Source: Kitasatospora cinereorecta
GTDB lineage: Bacteria; Actinomycetota; Actinomycetes; Streptomycetales; Streptomycetaceae
Length of the DNA stretch: 64,000 bases
Direction: 5' to 3'
NCBI RefSeq assembly: GCF_024172095.1
Contig: NZ_JAMZDX010000003.1
Coordinates: 124,001-188,000 of the forward strand
In this document: positions 44,394 through 51,883 of the stretch, in pieces
Layout: each line of letters starts with the position of its first letter
Position numbering within the stretch: position 1 is the first letter of the stretch
Position numbers and translations under genes: made by a program
The notes under the pieces: generated by a model
The model's database searches: none
What the model was told of the DNA's origin: nothing
Seen by the model: only the letters and a program-made list of their open reading frames with translations

Positions 44394-44490
44394 TCTGCCG
44401 CGCAAGCTACGCAGGTTCGAACCCTGTACCAGCCACAGGATAGAGAACAGCCCCTGATCTGCGGAAACGCAGGTCGGGGGCTGTTTCGTT
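44394..44490. repeat. attR-like direct repeat (displaced tRNA-Tyr 3' end)
   Basis: This is the second copy of the 97-nt repeat at 41274-41370, with 91 of 97 bases identical. It contains the tRNA-Tyr variable arm, T arm and acceptor 3' strand plus the terminator hairpin, but no 5' tRNA half, so it is not a functional tRNA. Confidence 0.9.
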
Positions 44491-44526
44491 TTCCTGCGCT
44501 CCGGGGCTCTCCGGGCGGTGGTCGCT

Positions 44527-45132
44527 TCATGGCGTCAGGAAGAGCTCGTCCAGGTGGCGGGTGAGGATGGCCAGGGCGTCCTCGCCGGTGCGCTGGCCGG
44601 CGAGGACGCTGGAGCCGAGGCCGTTGACCATGGCGAGGAGTCCGGCGGCGGTGGTGTCGGGGTCCTTGGCGGGGGAGATCTGTCCGGCCTGCTGGGCTGC
44701 GCGAAGCTGCTTGGTGAGGAAGGCCTCCAGGATCCGGGGCTGCTGGGCGCCGTGCTTCTCCAGGACTTCGGGGTCGCCGAGCACCAGGGCGTAGTAGGCG
44801 GCGTAGGTGCGGGTGATCCGACGGCTCTCCGGGTCGGTGGGCAGGATGCAGGAGAGGACGGCGGTCACGGTGCCGCGCGGGGTGGGCGGGGTGCCGGCGG
44901 CTTCGATCCAGCGGGCCATCCGGGCCTGGAGTTGGGCGCCGAGTCTGGTCAGTGCGTCGAGCAGCAGACCCTGCTTGGACTCGAAGTAGTACTGGACCAG
45001 GCGCAGGGAGACGCCCGCCTCGGTGGCGACCGCCCGCATGCTGGCGGACTGCAGCCCCTGGGTGTCGGCGATCCGGAGCAGGGCTTCGGCGATCTGGCGC
45101 CGGCGTTCCTCGTGGTCGGGTCGCGGGTTCAC
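44527..45132 (-). CDS. TetR-family transcriptional regulator
   Basis: The 201-residue protein has an N-terminal helix-turn-helix (about 10-55, MRAVATEAGVSLRLVQYYF) and a TetR C-terminal helical domain (RITRTYAAYYALVLGDPEVL). GTG 45132 has GGAGG seven bases upstream and is preferred to GTG 45162. It is divergent from an alpha/beta hydrolase gene, and the 80 bp between the starts carries repeated GTATCA/TGATAC half-sites, very likely its operator. It lies just outside the island. Confidence 0.87.
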   Translation of the reverse strand: MNPRPDHEERRRQIAEALLRIADTQGLQSASMRAVATEAGVSLRLVQYYFESKQGLLLDALTRLGAQLQARMARWIEAAGTPPTPRGTVTAVLSCILPTDPESRRITRTYAAYYALVLGDPEVLEKHGAQQPRILEAFLTKQLRAAQQAGQISPAKDPDTTAAGLLAMVNGLGSSVLAGQRTGEDALAILTRHLDELFLTP

Positions 45133-45185
45133 GGGGCCGCCTCCACGGGGTCGGGCTGTCACGGTTCAGGCTCTCTGGTACACCC

Positions 45186-45212
45186 GTATCATGGCGTGAT
45201 ACAGATGTATCA
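45186..45212. promoter_or_regulatory. TetR operator with three half-sites
   Basis: GTATCA (45186-45191), TGATAC (45197-45202) and GTATCA (45207-45212) form two overlapping inverted repeats with spacers of 5 and 4 bp. The last half-site runs into the ATG of the hydrolase gene (GTATCATG). Confidence 0.65.
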
Positions 45213-46141
45213 TGCGAATCAGCCAGTTCAGGAACGAGCAGGCCGGCGAACGGTTCCGGGCTGTGTACGAGCGGACGTTGACGGACCTGTGGCCCGGTCC
45301 GCGTACGGCGCTGGACCTGCCGACCGCGTACGGGACCACCCGCGTCTACCGGGCCGGTCCTCCGGGAGGCGAGCCGATCGTGCTGCTGCCCGGCTCGGGC
45401 GGGAACGCGTTGATGTGGCACCGGTACGTCGAGGCGCTGGCCCGGCACCGCCCGGTGTTCGCGGTCGATCCGGTCGGCGAGCCGGGCGCGAGCGTGCAGA
45501 GCGCTCCGATCGGTGGTGGTGAGGACGGCGCCGCCTGGCTGGAGGAGGTCCTGGCCGGGCTGGAGGTGTCGGCCGCCCACGTCGTCGGCTGCTCGTACGG
45601 CGGCTGGCTGGCGCTGAGCCACCACCTCCACCGCCCGGGCCGGACGGCCTCGCTGACTCTGTTGGACCCCGCGGGCTTCGCCGGGTTCGGACCTCGCTTC
45701 TACGCCTGGCTGATCGCCGGCGGACTCGCCGCGGCGGCGCCGCGCCCGCTCCGCCCGCGACTGGCCCGGCTGGTCGGCAACAGCGCCGTCCTGGAGAGCG
45801 AACTGATGGGGCTGATGCGGGCGTCGATGGGGTTTCGCCGCGCGCTCCCGGTGCCGCCGGTCTTCTCGGACGAGGAGCTGGGCCGCATCCGGGTCCCTGT
45901 GCTGTTCCTGCTCGGCGCGCGCAGCGCGATGCACGATGCGCGCGAGGTCGCGGTCCGGATCGGCGGGCTGGTGCCCTCGGCCCGGGTGGAGGTCGTGCCG
46001 GGCGCCGGTCATGCGCTGCCGACCGACTGCCCGGAGCTGGCGATCGAGCGGATCCTCGAAACGGCCGGGGTGGAACAAGGCCCCAGGCGGCGGGAGGGCC
46101 GGGTCAGCCGTGGGTGGTCTGGCGGGGGAGGGCGAGGGTGA
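45212..46141 (+). CDS. alpha/beta-hydrolase fold protein
   Basis: The 309-residue protein has the oxyanion region VLLPGSGGNALMWHRY near residue 57, the nucleophile elbow VVGCSYGGWLAL (Ser near residue 128), an acid in LFLLGARSAMHDAREVA and the catalytic His in PGAGHALPTDCPEL. The substrate is unknown. The ATG overlaps the operator and there is no ribosome-binding site in the usual place, so the mRNA may be leaderless or the start may lie downstream. The last 38 bp overlap the 3' end of the opposite-strand amidohydrolase, and the Gly/Arg-rich tail there is probably not functional. Confidence 0.82.
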   Translation: MRISQFRNEQAGERFRAVYERTLTDLWPGPRTALDLPTAYGTTRVYRAGPPGGEPIVLLPGSGGNALMWHRYVEALARHRPVFAVDPVGEPGASVQSAPIGGGEDGAAWLEEVLAGLEVSAAHVVGCSYGGWLALSHHLHRPGRTASLTLLDPAGFAGFGPRFYAWLIAGGLAAAAPRPLRPRLARLVGNSAVLESELMGLMRASMGFRRALPVPPVFSDEELGRIRVPVLFLLGARSAMHDAREVAVRIGGLVPSARVEVVPGAGHALPTDCPELAIERILETAGVEQGPRRREGRVSRGWSGGGGRG

Positions 46142-47363
46142 CGGTGTCGGCGAACTCGCGGACGGCGCTGGTGCGGCTGACCACCCGGCCGCTGTGGATG
46201 ACGAGTCGGCTGTGGCCACCGGAGAGGGCGCCGGTCAGGCTGTCGCCGCGGACGGCGAGCAGTTCGGCCGGGAAGCCGGCGTCCACCCGGACGGGTGGGA
46301 GGCCGAGGGCGGCCCTGGCCTGGCCGGAGACGGCGTCGTAGGCGGCCTCGGGGCTGAGCGCGCCGCCGGCGGCGAGCACGTGGGCGGCCTCCAGCGGGTC
46401 GGCCCGGCCGACCGGGTTGGCGGGGTCGCGCAGGGCGCCGCCGCCGGCGGTGAGGGGGACCCGGGCGTCGCTCAGTTCCCGTACCAGGGAGGGGCGCAGG
46501 CCGGGCGGGGGGCCTTCGAGGCCGGTGCAGCCGCCGTTCTGGGGCAGGCAGACGACGCGCATGCCGGCGGTGGCGAGCACGGTGCAGCCGCCGGGGGTGA
46601 GCGAGCTGCACGGCCCGAGCGTCACCCGGGGCCGGTGGGGGGCCAGGGCGGCGGCGAGGCGGGCGAGTTGGGCCTGGTCGGCGCCGGCGGTGTGCAGGTC
46701 GACGGGGCAGTCGGCCTCGCCGGCGGCCTCGACCAGGATCTGCACGTAGCCGATCGGGTCGGGGTCGAGGTCGGGGCAGCCGCCGGCCGCGTCGGCGCCG
46801 AGCCGGAGCGCCTCGCGGAGCTGCGCGCGGCCGTCGGCGCCGGCCAGGCCGGTGAGCAGGCGGGGCATGGCGACGGCCTGGAGGTCGGCGAGCCCGCGCA
46901 GGGTCTGGCGGGCGGTCAGGACGGCCTCCAGGCGGCGCAGCCCGTGGACGTCGCCGATCCGGACGTGGGTGCGCTGGGCGGTGGCGCCGTAGCCGAGGGA
47001 GGTGAGGGCGGCCTCGGTGACCCGGCGGACCAGGTCGGCGGGGTCGTCCGGGGGCGGGCCGGGCAGGGCGGCGGAGAAGGCGGTGTCGTAGTGGCCGTGG
47101 GGTTCGGCGGGGGCGGGCAGCAGGAGGTAGCCGCCGAGGTCGATCCGGGCGCCGGTGGTGACAGTGGGCCGTCCGGGGGTGACGGGCAGCGGGCCGAGGC
47201 TGCCGACGGTACCGACGGCCTGGATGCGGTCGCCGCTGATCCGGACGTCCACCACCCGTCCGTCGATCAGCCGCGCGCCGGTGAGGAGCAGGACCGGGCC
47301 GTGTTCGAGCGGGTTGCCGGACGGCCCCTGGTCCGGCCCCTCGGCCGGTGAGCTGTCCGTCAT
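46104..47363 (-). CDS. amidohydrolase-superfamily protein, cytosine-deaminase-like
   Basis: The 419-residue protein has an N-terminal beta-sandwich strand set (LLLTGARLIDGRVVDVRISG) and a TIM-barrel with candidate metal ligands in AEPHGHYDTAF (the HxH site), THVRIGDVHG, and VDLHTAGADQ. The usual late Asp region is less clear (VPLTAGGGALRDPANP). It is closest in pattern to cytosine deaminase/atrazine-chlorohydrolase-like enzymes. The missing DE after the third His site makes the substrate doubtful. Its start is followed upstream by a 24-nt tandem repeat region. Confidence 0.75.
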   Translation of the reverse strand: MTDSSPAEGPDQGPSGNPLEHGPVLLLTGARLIDGRVVDVRISGDRIQAVGTVGSLGPLPVTPGRPTVTTGARIDLGGYLLLPAPAEPHGHYDTAFSAALPGPPPDDPADLVRRVTEAALTSLGYGATAQRTHVRIGDVHGLRRLEAVLTARQTLRGLADLQAVAMPRLLTGLAGADGRAQLREALRLGADAAGGCPDLDPDPIGYVQILVEAAGEADCPVDLHTAGADQAQLARLAAALAPHRPRVTLGPCSSLTPGGCTVLATAGMRVVCLPQNGGCTGLEGPPPGLRPSLVRELSDARVPLTAGGGALRDPANPVGRADPLEAAHVLAAGGALSPEAAYDAVSGQARAALGLPPVRVDAGFPAELLAVRGDSLTGALSGGHSRLVIHSGRVVSRTSAVREFADTVTLALPRQTTHG

Positions 47364-47463
47364 GCGACCTCCTCGCGGCCGGCGGGTGTACTCGCAAGAT
47401 CACTGACGATCGAGCCTATTGCGGCCCCGGCCGGGACGCTCGGAGGCGGGCATAAGTCGTATC

Positions 47464-47583
47464 GGTCGGGCCGCCCGGCGCCTCTCAGGTCGGGCCGCCC
47501 GGTACCTCCCGGGTCGGGCCGCCCGGCGCCTCGCAGGTCGGGCGGGTCGGAGCGTCCCGGACCGGGCGGTCGGGAGCGTCCCG
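47464..47583. repeat. 24-nt tandem repeat, five units
   Basis: Units begin at 47464, 47488, 47512, 47536 and 47560. The first three are near-identical (starting GGTCGGGCCGCCCGG); the last two are diverged. The repeat lies upstream of the amidohydrolase gene in the 411-bp gap before the tRNAs, where no gene is credible. Confidence 0.85.
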
Positions 47584-47774
47584 GGCCGCGCCGCCGTGCG
47601 CGCCCGTCGCGCCGATCGGCGGGGTGCGGCCCGCAGGTCATCGAGACCGGGAGCCGGGCAGCTCGAACGGACGTGCCGGACGGGTGCGTCAGTACGACCC
47701 CGCCGACCTGCGGAGATCCGGCCCGGATACGGATTTCACCTCTGGCCGGGAAACGTGTAATCTCTTCCTCGTTC

Positions 47775-47847
47775 GCCCCTATAGCTCAGTCGGTAGAGCG
47801 TCTCCATGGTAAGGAGAAGGTCTGCGGTTCGATTCCGCATGGGGGCT
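47775..47847 (+). tRNA. tRNA-Thr (anticodon GGT)
   Basis: The acceptor GCCCCTA (47775-47781) pairs with TGGGGGC (47840-47846). The anticodon stem TCTCC/GGAGA encloses the loop ATGGTAA with GGT. The T arm is GCGGTTCGATTCCGC. CCA is not encoded. Confidence 0.95.
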
Positions 47848-47887
47848 CTGGTGAGAGGCTTCCGCTTCGGCGGTCGCTGATCATCTA

Positions 47888-47960
47888 AGCGGTGTAGCTC
47901 AGTTGGTAGAGCAAGCGGCTCATAATCGCTGTGTCACCGGTTCAAGTCCGGTCACCGCTA
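47888..47960 (+). tRNA. tRNA-Met (anticodon CAT, elongator)
   Basis: The acceptor AGCGGTG (47888-47894) pairs with CACCGCT (47953-47959). The anticodon loop CTCATAA shows CAT. The first acceptor pair A-T is a normal Watson-Crick pair, unlike the mismatch of initiator tRNAs. It lies 40 bp after tRNA-Thr and just before rpmG. Confidence 0.93.
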
Positions 47961-47967
47961 CCCCGCG

Positions 47968-48001
47968 TAGTCGATCGGGGGGTCACTCTCCCGATCGGCT
48001 A
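47968..48001 (+). terminator. terminator after tRNA-Met
   Basis: TAGTCGATCGGG pairs with CCCGATCGGCTA (12 pairs with one wobble), followed by a T-rich stretch. It separates the tRNAs from rpmG. Confidence 0.75.
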
Positions 48002-48044
48002 CTCTTGTCTGTGTTCTTATTCGTTGTCCCAGGAAGGCACTCCC

Positions 48045-48209
48045 GTGGCTGCCACCGACGTCCGCCCGAAGATCACGCTGGCCTGCGTGGAGTGCAAGGA
48101 GCGGAACTACATCACCAAGAAGAACCGGCGCAACGACCCGGACCGTCTTGAGATGAAGAAGCACTGCCCGCGTTGCAACGCCCACACGGCGCACCGCGAG
48201 ACCCGCTGA
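48045..48209 (+). CDS. rpmG: 50S ribosomal protein L33
   Basis: The 54-residue protein starts at GTG 48045 after AGGAAGG. It keeps both zinc-binding Cys pairs ([10 protein letters not shown] and [11 protein letters not shown]), so it is the zinc-dependent form. It reads [18 protein letters not shown], as in L33. It lies directly after tRNA-Met, a conserved actinobacterial arrangement. Confidence 0.95.
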   Translation: MAATDVRPKITLACVECKERNYITKKNRRNDPDRLEMKKHCPRCNAHTAHRETR

Positions 48210-48218
48210 CTTTGCCTC

Positions 48219-48258
48219 GACTCCAGGCCGCACCCCACTCGGGGCGCGGCCTGGAGTC
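48219..48258 (+). terminator. terminator after rpmG
   Basis: Perfect 13-bp arms GACTCCAGGCCGC / GCGGCCTGGAGTC (48219-48231, 48246-48258), further closed by ACCCC/GGGG, then ATTTCT. Confidence 0.85.
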
Positions 48259-48317
48259 ATTTCTGCGTCCCCTTCGTGACGATGCCCCGAGTGACGATCC
48301 TTCAGAGGAGTAGGCCC

Positions 48318-48776
48318 ATGCCGCTCGATCCCTCGTTCATCGGGCGGACGTATCCGCCCACCGAGCCGTACGAGGTCGGCCGCGAGAAGATCCGCGAGTT
48401 CGCCGTCGCGGTGGGTGACGCCAACCCCGCGTACACCGACCGGGAGGCGGCCAAGTCGCTCGGCCACCCGGACGTCATCGCGCCGCCGACCTTCCCGTTC
48501 GTGATCACGTACGGCGCGGCGGCCCAGGTGGTGAACGACCCCGAGCTCGGGCTGGACTACAGCCGGGTGGTGCACGGCGACCAGAAGTTCTCGTACACCC
48601 GGCCGGTGCGGGCGGGTGACCGGCTGGCGGTGACCGTGAGCATCGACGCGATCAAGTCGCTGGCCGGCAACGACGTGCTGACGGTCCGTGGCGAGGTGCA
48701 CGACGAGAGCGGCGAGCACGTGGTGACCGCGATCATGACGCTGGTCGCCCGGGCGGCCGACGAGGCGGGGGAGTGA
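48318..48776 (+). CDS. MaoC/hot-dog dehydratase, HadA-like
   Basis: The 152-residue hot-dog protein (MPLDPSFIGRTYPPTEPYEV, IAPPTFPFVITYGAAAQVVN, VVHGDQKFSYTRPVRAGD) resembles the non-catalytic HadA/HadC subunit of mycobacterial 3-hydroxyacyl-ACP dehydratase. It starts at ATG with AGAGGAG upstream. It overlaps or abuts the HadB-like gene, so the two probably form a heterodimer. Streptomycetes make no mycolic acids, so the physiological substrate is open. Confidence 0.83.
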   Translation: MPLDPSFIGRTYPPTEPYEVGREKIREFAVAVGDANPAYTDREAAKSLGHPDVIAPPTFPFVITYGAAAQVVNDPELGLDYSRVVHGDQKFSYTRPVRAGDRLAVTVSIDAIKSLAGNDVLTVRGEVHDESGEHVVTAIMTLVARAADEAGE

Positions 48777-48778
48777 CG

Positions 48779-49201
48779 ATGGCGATCAGCTTCGACGAGG
48801 TCGAGGTCGGCACCGAGCTGCCGGCGCAGTCGTTCCCGGTGACTCGCGCCACCCTGGTGCAGTACGCGGGCGCCTCGGGCGACTTCAACCCGATCCACTG
48901 GAACGAGAAGTTCGCGCTGGAGGTCGGCCTGCCCGACGTCATCGCGCACGGCATGTTCACCATGGCCGAAGCGGTCCGGGTGGTCACCGACTGGGTGGGC
49001 GACCCGGCCGCGGTGGTCGAGTACGGCGTCCGCTTCACCAAGCCGGTGCCGGTGCCGAACGACGGCGTGGGCGCGGTGATCGAGGTCACCGGCAAGGTGG
49101 CCGCGCTGCTGGAGGACCGCAAGGTCCGGGTCGACCTGGTGGCGACCAGCGGCGGGCAGAAGGTGCTCGGCATGTCGCGCGCCGTGGTCCGACTGGCCTG
49201 A
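48779..49201 (+). CDS. MaoC/hot-dog dehydratase, HadB-like
   Basis: The 140-residue protein has the hydratase-2 motif YAGASGDFNPIHWNEKFA near residue 30, with the catalytic Asp and His, and DVIAHGMFTMAEAV after it. It should be the catalytic partner of the upstream HadA-like protein. ATG 48779 lies five bases after GGGGGAG; GTG 48773, two codons earlier and overlapping the previous stop, is an alternative. A perfect hairpin follows. Confidence 0.85.
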   Translation: MAISFDEVEVGTELPAQSFPVTRATLVQYAGASGDFNPIHWNEKFALEVGLPDVIAHGMFTMAEAVRVVTDWVGDPAAVVEYGVRFTKPVPVPNDGVGAVIEVTGKVAALLEDRKVRVDLVATSGGQKVLGMSRAVVRLA

Positions 49202-49211
49202 GGTGCGCCGG

Positions 49212-49243
49212 AAGGGGCGCGAGGGAGATCTCTCGCGCCCCTT
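49212..49243 (+). terminator. terminator after the dehydratase pair
   Basis: Perfect 12-bp arms AAGGGGCGCGAG / CTCGCGCCCCTT (49212-49223, 49232-49243), ending in CTTTC. Confidence 0.8.
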
Positions 49244-49313
49244 TCGCCCGTTCGGAGGTCTTCGGCGGTTGGCCGTGCTTCTTTTGGGGCAGCCGTGCTC
49301 CTCTTGCGAAAGT

Positions 49314-49331
49314 AGTGATTGGCCACTAACT
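49314..49331. promoter_or_regulatory. TetR operator copy 1
   Basis: AGTGATTGGCCACTAACT lies 9 bp before the tetR ATG at 49340. It matches the site at 49961 at 14 of 18 positions, consistent with one regulator binding both. Confidence 0.65.
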
Positions 49332-49339
49332 TGAATTCC

Positions 49340-49918
49340 ATGGTTCGGATGACGGCGGAGGAGCGGCGCGAGAGCGTCATCCGCGCGGCGATGGTCGAGT
49401 TCGCCCGCGGTGGGTACCGCGGCACGTCCACCGAGGCGATCGCCAAGCGGGTGGGCGTCTCGCAGCCGTACCTGTTCCGCCTCTTCCCGAGCAAGCAGGC
49501 GATCTTCCGGGCGGCCTCCGAGCGGTGCATGCAGGAGACCTGGCAGGCCTTCGACAGCGCGTCCGAGGGGCTCACCGGCGAGGCGGCCCTGGAGGCCATG
49601 TCCGCGGCCTACCTCGCGCTGATCGAGGACCGCGAGCGGTTGATGATGCAGATGCAGATCTACGTCTCGGTGTTCGCCGCCGAGGCGGGCGGCGACCAGG
49701 AGATCGGGGACGCGGCGCGGGCCGGCTGGCTCGAGCTGTTCGACCGGATCCGGATCCGGCTCGGTGGCGACACCGAGGAGGCGACCCGGTTCATGGCGTA
49801 CGGGATGCTGATCAACACCCTGGTGGCGATGGGCTACCCGCCGGACCACCGGATCTGGGCGGGCTTCGAGAGCCCGAAGCACCCGGACGCCGACGGCTGC
49901 GTCCCGAAGTCCGACTGA
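49340..49918 (+). CDS. TetR-family regulator of the downstream MFS transporter
   Basis: The 192-residue protein begins MVRMTAEERRESVIRAAM at ATG 49340; a second ATG lies three codons later. The helix-turn-helix is at about residues 28-50 (STEAIAKRVGVSQPYLFRLF). The C-terminal domain (QMQIYVSVFAAEAGG, GYPPDHRIW) resembles regulators of drug exporters. Matching 18-bp palindromes sit upstream of this gene and of the MFS gene, suggesting repression of both, relieved by the exporter's substrate. Confidence 0.87.
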   Translation: MVRMTAEERRESVIRAAMVEFARGGYRGTSTEAIAKRVGVSQPYLFRLFPSKQAIFRAASERCMQETWQAFDSASEGLTGEAALEAMSAAYLALIEDRERLMMQMQIYVSVFAAEAGGDQEIGDAARAGWLELFDRIRIRLGGDTEEATRFMAYGMLINTLVAMGYPPDHRIWAGFESPKHPDADGCVPKSD

Positions 49919-49960
49919 AGGTCGCGCCTGCCCTGGCGCGTCCTTTTTTCGGCCCATGAA

Positions 49961-49978
49961 AGTTATTGAGCAATAACT
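49961..49978. promoter_or_regulatory. TetR operator copy 2, upstream of the MFS gene
   Basis: AGTTATTGAGCAATAACT has perfect 8-bp half-sites around a 2-bp centre, 24 bp before the MFS start. It shares the consensus AGTKATTGNNCAMTAACT with the site at 49314. Confidence 0.75.
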
Positions 49979-50002
49979 ACCTAGAGGCCCGAGGGGCACC
50001 CG

Positions 50003-51430
50003 ATGAAGGACAAGCAAGCACTCTGGACGCTGGTGATCGCCAGCGTGGCCGGCTTCATGGCCGGCCTGGACAACCTGGTGGTGACCACCGCCCTGCCCGC
50101 CATCCGGCAGGAGCTCGGCGGCGGACTCTCCGACCTGGAGTGGACGGTCAGCGCCTACACCCTCACCTTCGCCGTCCTGCTGATGCTCGGCGCCGCGCTC
50201 GGCGACCGCTTCGGCCGCCGCCGGCTCTTCGTCGGCGGACTCGCCGTCTTCACCCTCGGCTCGGCCGGCGCCGCGCTCGCCCCGAACATCGGGACCCTGA
50301 TCGCCGCCCGCGCCGTCCAGGGCAGCGGAGCGGCCGTGATGATGCCGCTCACCCTCACCCTGCTCACCGCCGCCTTCCCCGCCGCCAAGCGCGGCCTGGC
50401 CTTCGGCATCTGGTCCGGCGTCAACGGCCTGGCCATCGCCACCGGACCGCTGATCGGCGGCACCCTCACCGAACACTTCTCCTGGCAGTGGATCTTCTGG
50501 CTGAACGTCCCGATCGGCCTGCTGCTGCTCCCGCTCGCCCGCTCCCGCCTGGCCGAGAGCCGCGGCGTCAACCCGCGGCTGGACGTCCCCGGCACCGCCC
50601 TGGTCAGCCTCGGCCTCTTCGGCCTGGTGCTCGGCCTGATCCGCGGCAACCCCGACGGCTGGACCAGCCCGCTGGTGCTCGGCTCGCTGACCCTCGGCGT
50701 CCTGCTGATCGCCGCCTTCGTCGGGTACGAGCTGCGCGTGGCCGCCGCCCCGATGCTGCCGATGCGGATGTTCCGCAGCCGCACCTTCTCCGCGGTGAAC
50801 GCCACCGGCCTGCTGATGTTCCTCGGGATGTTCGGCTCGATCTTCCTGATCAGCCAGTACCTGCAGAACGTCGGCGGGTACTCCCCGCAGGCGGCCGGTG
50901 TCCGGATGCTGCCCTGGACCGCCATGCCGCTCGTCGTCGCCCCGATCGCCGGCCTGCTCTCCGACCGGATCGGCGGCCGCCCGATCGTCATCACCGGGCT
51001 GGTGCTGCAGGCCCTCGGCCTGGGCGCGTTCGCCCTGATCGCCGACCGCACCACCGCGTACGGGCCGACCGTCCCGGTCCTGGTGGTCTGCGGCATCGGC
51101 ATGGGGCTCTACTTCGCGCCGATGGCCGGCCTGGTGATGTCCGGCGTACGGACCGCGGAACAGGGCATCGCCTCCGGCGCCAGCAACGCCCTGCGCGAGG
51201 TCGGCGGCGCCCTCGGCGTGGCCGTGCTCTCCGCCGTCTTCTCGGCGCAGGGCGGCTACGGCAGCGCCCGGATGTTCACCGACGGCATGGTGCCCGCCCT
51301 GTACGTGGGCGCGGCGACCGTCGGGGCCGCCGCGGTGGCCGCCGCCCTGATCCCGCGCAGCCGCGCGGCCCGGACCCTCGGGCCGGACGCCGACCCGGTG
51401 CGGACCGCCCCGCAGCCGGCGCACCGCTAG
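50003..51430 (+). CDS. MFS multidrug-type exporter (DHA2 family, 14 TM)
   Basis: The 475-residue protein has about 14 transmembrane helices. It has the DHA2 motifs LDNLVVTTALPAI near residue 21, LGDRFGRRRLF (motif A) near 65, and GPLIGGTLTEHFSWQWIFWL, here around residues 145-165 (motif C region). It should export a drug-like compound using the proton gradient. Control by the adjacent TetR is supported by the shared operators. The small gene after it is likely on the same transcript. Confidence 0.88.
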   Translation: MKDKQALWTLVIASVAGFMAGLDNLVVTTALPAIRQELGGGLSDLEWTVSAYTLTFAVLLMLGAALGDRFGRRRLFVGGLAVFTLGSAGAALAPNIGTLIAARAVQGSGAAVMMPLTLTLLTAAFPAAKRGLAFGIWSGVNGLAIATGPLIGGTLTEHFSWQWIFWLNVPIGLLLLPLARSRLAESRGVNPRLDVPGTALVSLGLFGLVLGLIRGNPDGWTSPLVLGSLTLGVLLIAAFVGYELRVAAAPMLPMRMFRSRTFSAVNATGLLMFLGMFGSIFLISQYLQNVGGYSPQAAGVRMLPWTAMPLVVAPIAGLLSDRIGGRPIVITGLVLQALGLGAFALIADRTTAYGPTVPVLVVCGIGMGLYFAPMAGLVMSGVRTAEQGIASGASNALREVGGALGVAVLSAVFSAQGGYGSARMFTDGMVPALYVGAATVGAAAVAAALIPRSRAARTLGPDADPVRTAPQPAHR

Positions 51431-51475
51431 CCACGTCCCACGACAGTCGAAAGACAGAAAAAGAGGACAACGGAG

Positions 51476-51874
51476 ATGCCCACCATCCCCTGGACCGCCG
51501 GCCCGGCCACCGACCCGCACGGGGACGTGATCGTGATGGCGTCGCAGTTCCGGCTGCGGAGCTTGCGGCATGTGCCCGGCTTCCTGCGGGCCGCGCTGGC
51601 GATCCGGCGGCAGACGAGACGGGCACCCGGCGCGGTCGGGGTGAGCCTGCGGGCCGCCCCGCTGCGGCGGACCTTCTGGACCCTCTCCGCCTGGGAGAGC
51701 CGGGAGGCGATCGACGCCCTGGTGGCCGCCGAGCCGCACCGGACCGTGATGCGGACCATGCGCCCGGCCATGGCCAGTGCGGTCTTCACCTTCTGGGAGA
51801 CGCCCGCCGACCGCCTGCCCGGCTGGCCCGAAGCCGACCGACGGCTCGCCGAGCAGCAGCGGGTCACCCCGTAG
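51476..51874 (+). CDS. ABM/DUF3291-like small protein
   Basis: The 132-residue protein has the ferredoxin-like pattern of antibiotic-biosynthesis-monooxygenase relatives: DVIVMASQFRLRSLRHVPGF near residue 17, then RRTFWTLSAWESREAIDALV. It lies 46 bp after the MFS gene with a GAGG-type site upstream, so it may process or sense the exporter's substrate. The ABM assignment is by pattern and moderately sure. Confidence 0.65.
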   Translation: MPTIPWTAGPATDPHGDVIVMASQFRLRSLRHVPGFLRAALAIRRQTRRAPGAVGVSLRAAPLRRTFWTLSAWESREAIDALVAAEPHRTVMRTMRPAMASAVFTFWETPADRLPGWPEADRRLAEQQRVTP

Positions 51875-51883
51875 TCTGGGGTC

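Larger units (their letters stand above)
41274..44490. mobile_element. degenerate integrative element in tRNA-Tyr
   Basis: The element is bounded by 97-nt tRNA-derived direct repeats. It has an integrase of tyrosine-recombinase type next to the left end, pointing towards it, and lower GC content with more A/T third positions than the flanks. It is only 3.1 kb and carries no replication, transfer or phage structural genes. With its integrase lacking the N-terminal half, it is probably immobile now. The cargo is a HEPN-like zinc-ribbon protein and a small hypothetical. Confidence 0.88.

Noticed and set aside
44394..44480. Second tRNA-Tyr gene
   Set aside because: Only the variable arm, T arm and acceptor 3' strand are present; the D arm, anticodon and acceptor 5' strand are absent, so it is an att copy.
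45132..46141. Hydrolase and TetR as part of the tRNA-Tyr island
   Set aside because: They lie outside the attR repeat, and their base composition matches the chromosome.
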